A stretch of DNA of 64,000 nucleotides from an uncultured Pseudomonadales bacterium (GTDB lineage Bacteria; Pseudomonadota; Gammaproteobacteria; Pseudomonadales; Cellvibrionaceae). The notes below the pieces were generated by a model that saw only the letters and a list, made by a program, of their open reading frames with translations, searched no databases and had not been told where the DNA came from. The first letter of the stretch is position 1. The number at the start of each line of letters is the position of its first letter. Both the position numbers and the translations under genes were made by a program. Where the stretch lies: the NCBI GenBank assembly GCA_947489425.1, contig CANLDL010000002.1:744001-808000 (forward strand), read 5' to 3'. Below, one piece after another: positions 59,671 to 64,000 of the stretch.

Positions 59671-60633
59671 ATGAAGATCACACTTGGTGTTGTCATGGAC
59701 CCAATTAGCAAAATTTCTGCCTACAAGGATACAACACTTGCACTCCTGTTGGCGGCCTCTAAAGCGGGGTGGTCACTAAAGTATTTAGAGCTGAGCGACC
59801 TATATCTAGATCAGAATACTGCAATGGGTAATATGCGTGACTTAAACGTGTTTGATAGCAATGACCACTGGTTTGAGCTAGGTGAATCAAGCCAAGCACC
59901 ACTGGGTGACCTCGACCTCTTATTGATGCGCAAAGACCCACCTTTTGACAATGCTTTTTTACACAGTACTTTTATCCTTGAAGCAGCCGCTAACCAAGGC
60001 TGCTTGGTTGTTAATGACCCAAAAAGTCTACGTGACTGCAATGAAAAGCTCTTTGCAACGCAATTTCCTCAGTGCTGCCCACCATTAAGAGTGAGTAACA
60101 ATAGCGACCGATTACGTGAATTTCACCAGGAACACCAAGATGTCATCTTTAAGCCATTAGATGGCATGGGTGGCAGCGGTATTTTCCGCTGCAAACCCGA
60201 TGACCCTAATTTGGGGGTTATTTTTGAAACCTTAACGGAAAATAGCCAACAATATATTATGGCCCAAAAATTTATCCCCGATATCAAAAACGGAGACAAG
60301 CGTATTTTAGTGGTTAACGGAGAAGCAATCCCATACGCTCTTGCGCGCATTCCCTCCCAAGGTGAAACCCGCGGCAATCTTGCAGCAGGCGGCACTGGCA
60401 AACCACAAGCACTTACCGAGCGAGACCAATGGATAGTCTCTCAAGTGGCACCAACATTAATCGAAAAAAACCTCTTCTTTGTGGGACTAGATGTTATCGG
60501 TGACTATCTTACCGAGATCAATGTTACCAGCCCCACCTGTGCACGCGAAATTGATAAGGCCTACGATACAAAAATAGGTGAAAAGCTAATGCTGGCATTA
60601 GAGCAACAATTAATAGCGAAACAACAGGCATAA
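59671..60633 (+). CDS. gshB: Glutathione synthetase
   Basis: GshB adds glycine to gamma-glutamylcysteine using ATP. The 320-residue protein has the ATP-grasp fold and the family opening GVVMDPISKISAYKDTTLAL. The LLMRKDPPFDNAF segment is near 89, FKPLDGMGGSGIFRC near 160, and the metal-binding EINVTSPTC near 290. AGGG lies 8 bases before the ATG. It sits upstream of tonB with an 8-base gap and next to the pil-chp operon, the same placement as in Pseudomonas. Confidence 0.97.
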   Translation: MKITLGVVMDPISKISAYKDTTLALLLAASKAGWSLKYLELSDLYLDQNTAMGNMRDLNVFDSNDHWFELGESSQAPLGDLDLLLMRKDPPFDNAFLHSTFILEAAANQGCLVVNDPKSLRDCNEKLFATQFPQCCPPLRVSNNSDRLREFHQEHQDVIFKPLDGMGGSGIFRCKPDDPNLGVIFETLTENSQQYIMAQKFIPDIKNGDKRILVVNGEAIPYALARIPSQGETRGNLAAGGTGKPQALTERDQWIVSQVAPTLIEKNLFFVGLDVIGDYLTEINVTSPTCAREIDKAYDTKIGEKLMLALEQQLIAKQQA

Positions 60634-60641
60634 TTATCATT

Positions 60642-61529
60642 ATGTCTACATTATCAACATCTATTCCAGAAAGTGCCGCATCTCATAGCGATAGGCTTAG
60701 CTTCACTGTATTTTTAGCGATAGTCCTTCATGGGTTATTGATCTTTGGTATTGTTTTTGAGCTGAGCAAGCCAACAGAGAGTGCCCCGAGTGTTACTGTT
60801 ACATTATCGACTAACCAATCAACCGAAATACCTGAAAAAGCTGATTTTGTGGCCCAAGATAACCAGCTAGGCAGCGGCACACTAGAAGAGGCTCAACAAA
60901 TAACAACAGATAAACTTTCACCTTTTAGCAGTCAAACAATTGAAAACGTAGACCCCATTAATGAACGGCGCGCAACAGTCCCCAAACCACTGGAGAACAA
61001 TACCCTTACTAGCACCAATGCCACCACTGTCATCAAAAAAACAAGGTCAACAACTAAACAGGCTGAAAATAAAGAAGGCAACGACTCGCGCGATATACGA
61101 AGCCTAAGCCAAGAAATCGCCAGCCTTAACGCTAAACTGGATAAACAACGTCAAGAATTTGCAAAACGTCCAAGAGAGCTAGTACTGACCGCCGTATCCA
61201 CTAAAAAAGCCCGAGACGCAGCCTACTTAAATGAATGGACTCGGAAAGTTGAGTTAGTAGGTAATCAAAACTTTCCTGCGGAGGCCGTTAGAAATAAAAT
61301 TACCGGTAGCCTAAGCCTACAGAGCATCATTAAGTGGGATGGAACATTGATAGAGGCAGAGATAATCAAATCATCGGGCAAGCGCTTGTTAGATGATGCA
61401 GCGCTACAAATTATTCACAGGGCAGCGCCTTTTTTGCCTTTTTCTCCCGAGTTACGCAAAGAATTTGACCAGATGGCTATTATTCGAACCTGGAATTTTG
61501 AAATTAATGGGCTATCTACTTCACAGTAA
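60642..61529 (+). CDS. tonB: TonB-family energy transducer
   Basis: TonB-type proteins carry inner-membrane energy to outer-membrane receptors. The 295-residue protein has one N-terminal membrane helix (about 20-42), a long polar periplasmic linker with a short coiled coil near 150-180, and a C-terminal TonB domain (about 205-290). The linker is less Pro-rich than in classical TonB. No exbB or exbD is nearby. This position, after gshB, is shared with pseudomonads. Which receptors it serves is unknown; confidence is for the family. Confidence 0.87.
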   Translation: MSTLSTSIPESAASHSDRLSFTVFLAIVLHGLLIFGIVFELSKPTESAPSVTVTLSTNQSTEIPEKADFVAQDNQLGSGTLEEAQQITTDKLSPFSSQTIENVDPINERRATVPKPLENNTLTSTNATTVIKKTRSTTKQAENKEGNDSRDIRSLSQEIASLNAKLDKQRQEFAKRPRELVLTAVSTKKARDAAYLNEWTRKVELVGNQNFPAEAVRNKITGSLSLQSIIKWDGTLIEAEIIKSSGKRLLDDAALQIIHRAAPFLPFSPELRKEFDQMAIIRTWNFEINGLSTSQ

Positions 61530-61601
61530 GCCCAACGAATGTTCTTGCATCCCTAATGGGCTTTTATTACTGTAACTGTACATTATCAATTAGTTGCCGC
61601 T

Positions 61602-62159
61602 ATGTCTCATATCTCGTTCAAGAATCACTTCTTAGTCGCAATGCCAACACTTGCCGACCCAAGTTTCCATAAAAGTGTGACTTATTTATGTGAGCATCAT
61701 GAAAACGGCGCAATGGGTATTATGATTAACCAACCCGTTGACCTTACACTCAAAGAGCTACTCACTCACCTTGAGCTCGACATTGATGAGAGCTTGCCAG
61801 AAGGCGCTTTATTTAATGGCGGGCCCGTACAAAAAGAGCGCGGTTTTATATTACATTCTGGCGATAAAGAGTGGGAAACAACAATTAATATTGGTGACAA
61901 CATTAATCTGACTGGCTCTAAAGATATACTGGTCGATATCGCCAGCAACAAAGGGCCAGAGAACGCGATCATTGCGCTTGGCTATGCAGGATGGGATTCA
62001 GGACAATTAGAGGCAGAAATTGCCGCTAATCACTGGTTAACGGTACCCGCCGACCAAGAGATTATTTTTGAAACCAACCATGAAGAACAATGGATAAAGG
62101 CTGCCAAAAAATTGGGAATTGATCTTAATCTAATCTCCAACCAAATGGGTCACGCTTAA
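61602..62159 (+). CDS. yqgE: YqgE/AlgH family protein
   Basis: The 185-residue protein matches YqgE/AlgH: LKNHFLVAMP-like start (FKNHFLVAMPTLADPSFHKSV), GAMGIMINQP and LFNGGPVQKERGFILH. The biochemical role is not settled; in Pseudomonas, AlgH affects alginate regulation. It lies between tonB and ruvX in a tight operon, as in most gammaproteobacteria. Confidence 0.95.
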   Translation: MSHISFKNHFLVAMPTLADPSFHKSVTYLCEHHENGAMGIMINQPVDLTLKELLTHLELDIDESLPEGALFNGGPVQKERGFILHSGDKEWETTINIGDNINLTGSKDILVDIASNKGPENAIIALGYAGWDSGQLEAEIAANHWLTVPADQEIIFETNHEEQWIKAAKKLGIDLNLISNQMGHA

Positions 62160-62176
62160 GTATATAGGCTAGCAAA

Positions 62177-62623
62177 ATGCCAACACCCCCAAATACACAC
62201 ACAGCACTCGCTTTTGACTTTGGCTTACGCAGCATTGGCATTGCTTATGGCCAATCGCTAACGGGGTCGGCAACACCACTGCCACCAATCAAAGCAAAAG
62301 ACGGCATTCCTGACTGGCAAATCATCGAAAACCTTCTTAAAGAGTGGAAGCCTAGCTTGCTAGTCGTAGGCCTACCACTCAATATGGATGACTCTGAAAG
62401 TGAGCTAAGCCGGCGAGCACGAAAATTTGGCAACCGCCTACAAGGTCGCTTTGGCCATACATTTGGGTTTGCTCTTGAGCTTATGGACGAGCGTCTCAGC
62501 AGCTTTGCGGCTAAACAAGACGCCAAAGATCGCGGGCATAAAGGTGATTATAAAAAACAACCTATCGACTCTTATGCCGCACAATTAATTTTAGAAGATT
62601 GGTTTAGAAGCTCGCAGGCATGA
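62177..62623 (+). CDS. ruvX: RuvX/YqgF Holliday-junction-resolvase-like nuclease
   Basis: YqgF is an RNase H-fold protein needed for 16S rRNA 5' processing and similar to RuvC. The 148-residue protein has the first strand ALAFDFGLRSIGIAYGQ with the catalytic Asp, then VVGLPLNMD near 76 and the MDERLSS segment with a second acidic residue. The usual KGxxD helix near the end is also visible (RGHKGDYKKQPIDSYAA). It follows yqgE by 17 bases and is convergent with pilU. Confidence 0.95.
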   Translation: MPTPPNTHTALAFDFGLRSIGIAYGQSLTGSATPLPPIKAKDGIPDWQIIENLLKEWKPSLLVVGLPLNMDDSESELSRRARKFGNRLQGRFGHTFGFALELMDERLSSFAAKQDAKDRGHKGDYKKQPIDSYAAQLILEDWFRSSQA

Positions 62624-62669
62624 GCTTACAAACGATATCAAGTCATGAAGATATTGACTGGCACTGGTT

Positions 62670-63818
62670 TTAGCGCCCTAAAAAATTACCCTTAATTTCA
62701 TCATCAGCTTCAATTGATAGCTCATCAGCAACATTCGATAAGTACTCGGAATCCGACTCTGAGGCAAGCTTAATCAATAGACGAAGGTCGTTAGCAGAAT
62801 CCGCATGAGCCAGCGCATCTTCATAGGTGATTTCTCCGGAGTCATAAAGCTCGTAGAGTGCCTGGTCGAAGGTTTGCATACCAATCTCTGTCGATTTTTT
62901 CATGAGCTCTTTGAGGTCACCTACCTGGCCTTTGCGAATTAAATCAGCAGCGAGTGGGGTATTTAATAAGATCTCCATACAAGCACGTCGCCCATTGCCA
63001 TCGGGCGTCGGAATAAGTTGCTGGGCCACCATTGCCTTAAGGTTTAATGATAAATCCATCCATAATTGTTGGTGTCTATCGGCGGGGAAAAAATGCAAAA
63101 TACGATCAAGTGCTTGGTTTGCATTGTTAGCGTGAAGCGTACAGAGGCACAAGTGGCCAGTTTCAGCAAAGGCAACAGCATGCTCCATAGTTTCTCGGCT
63201 ACGCACCTCACCAATTAAAATCACGTCCGGCGCTTGCCTAAGTGTATTTTTTAGTGCTGTCTCAAAGGATTCTGTATCAAGGCCCACCTCGCGCTGAGTA
63301 ATAATACAACCCTGATGCTGATGAATAAATTCGATAGGGTCCTCAATAGAAATAATATGCCCTTTACTATTTTTATTCCTGTGCCCAACCATCGATGCGA
63401 GCGAGGTAGATTTACCTGTACCCGTTGCACCAACAAATATAATCAAGCCACGCTTAGTCATCGCCAGCTCTTTAATGATCTCCGGCAAACCAAGGCCATC
63501 AACTGTTGGAATTGTAGTCTCGATACGACGTAAAACCATACCTGCAAGATTACGCTGATAAAACGCACTACAGCGAAAACGCCCAATGCCGCGGGCACTA
63601 ATAGCAAAATTTAGTTCTTTGTTTTTTAAAAACTCTACACGCTGCCCTTCGTTCATCACTCCAAGTACAAGCTCGCGAGACTTTTCTGGCGTTAGCGGCG
63701 TACTCATCAGAGGCATAACACGTCCGTGTAACTTGATCGATGGCGCGAGCCCTGCTGTGATAAATAAGTCCGAAGCACCTTTATCAACCATGGTTTTTAA
63801 TAATCGATCAAATTCCAT
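62670..63818 (-). CDS. pilU: PilU, PilT-type retraction ATPase
   Basis: PilU is a hexameric ATPase that assists PilT in type IV pilus retraction. The 382-residue protein has Walker A GATGTGKSTS near 130, an Asp box, Walker B LIGEVRSRETME near 200, and the His box TGHLCLCTLHANNA. The C-terminal tail after YDSGEITYEDAL (DDEIKGNFLGR end) is longer than that of PilT, as in PilU. GAGG lies 7 bases before the ATG at 63818; the GTG just before it is less likely. The pilT fragment lies downstream on the same strand at the window edge order pilT-pilU. Confidence 0.93.
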   Translation of the reverse strand: MEFDRLLKTMVDKGASDLFITAGLAPSIKLHGRVMPLMSTPLTPEKSRELVLGVMNEGQRVEFLKNKELNFAISARGIGRFRCSAFYQRNLAGMVLRRIETTIPTVDGLGLPEIIKELAMTKRGLIIFVGATGTGKSTSLASMVGHRNKNSKGHIISIEDPIEFIHQHQGCIITQREVGLDTESFETALKNTLRQAPDVILIGEVRSRETMEHAVAFAETGHLCLCTLHANNANQALDRILHFFPADRHQQLWMDLSLNLKAMVAQQLIPTPDGNGRRACMEILLNTPLAADLIRKGQVGDLKELMKKSTEIGMQTFDQALYELYDSGEITYEDALAHADSANDLRLLIKLASESDSEYLSNVADELSIEADDEIKGNFLGR

Positions 63819-63906
63819 CACATTTCCTCAATTGTTATATATAACAAGACAATATATCCGGCTACTTGCAGTCTTAACCTATTTTAGTTGTTAACACAGA
63901 CTTATA

Positions 63907-64000
63907 TTAAAAGTTATCGGGTATCTTAGCTTTTTCACGAGCCACATCGCGAGAAACAATATGCCTAGCCACTAAATCACCCAAGCACTGATCCATTGTC
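63907..64000 (-). CDS. pilT: PilT, C-terminal fragment
   Basis: Only the last 30 or so codons are visible; the gene continues past the right edge. The frame reads TMDQCLGDLVARHIVSRDVA and ends IPDNF, the usual PilT C-terminus. It is followed by pilU 89 bases on, the conserved pilT-pilU pair. Identification rests on this short segment plus the neighbour. Confidence 0.85.
   Translation of the reverse strand, partial: TMDQCLGDLVARHIVSRDVAREKAKIPDNF

Overview
This window reads as chromosomal core genome of a marine-type gammaproteobacterium on the Pseudomonas/Cellvibrio side of the class. Several local orders support this: glnA-ntrB-ntrC; yicC-gmk-rpoZ-spoT beside rph; pyrE divergent from crc; radC divergent from coaBC, then a long algC, argB and slmA; and a Pseudomonas-style pilGHIJK-chpABC cluster beside gshB. 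Base composition looks moderate to A+T-rich. I saw no tRNA, rRNA, IS element, prophage or CRISPR array. Organism identity is inference from gene content only.

Layout. Positions 1-4250 hold a truncated MBL-fold gene reading left. Divergent from it is a tight four-gene operon: polyphosphate kinase 2, Nudix hydrolase, GAPDH and ArsJ. A Pho-box-like promoter precedes it. This arsenate/phosphate module is the most unusual part of the window. 4270-9334 (all minus) holds a Cache chemoreceptor, typA, a small membrane protein and a DUF501 protein. 9500-14100 is the nitrogen module glnA-ntrB-ntrC, with two NtrC boxes and a sigma-54 promoter visible ahead of glnA. 14192-22076 holds an SDR, rph, yicC, gmk, rpoZ, spoT, coaD, a DUF1223 protein and cytochrome c5. 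22186-30972 holds rep, comM, cyaY convergent with class I cyaA, an outer-membrane protein and a TauE-type permease. 31096-38450 holds a probable unannotated 51-aa protein, purC, a second chemoreceptor, mutM, rpmG-rpmB, and an AraC regulator divergent from a small membrane protein. 38452-47169 holds radC, coaBC, algC, argB, slmA, a DUF4124-like protein, pyrE and crc. 47248-59370 (all minus) is the twitching-motility chemosensory operon pilG-pilH-pilI-pilJ-pilK-chpA-chpB-chpC. 59671-62623 is gshB-tonB-yqgE-ruvX. The right edge carries pilU and the C-terminus of pilT.

How the genes work together. GlnA is likely driven by NtrC/sigma-54, whose regulators are encoded just downstream. GAPDH and ArsJ form the known pair that makes and exports 1-arseno-3-phosphoglycerate; here they appear joined to polyphosphate/nucleotide enzymes and to a phosphate-starvation promoter. 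The Chp system signals to the type IV pilus, whose retraction ATPases PilT/PilU lie about 3.3 kb beyond pilG. Its cAMP output would come from adenylate cyclases; a class I CyaA is encoded in the same window.
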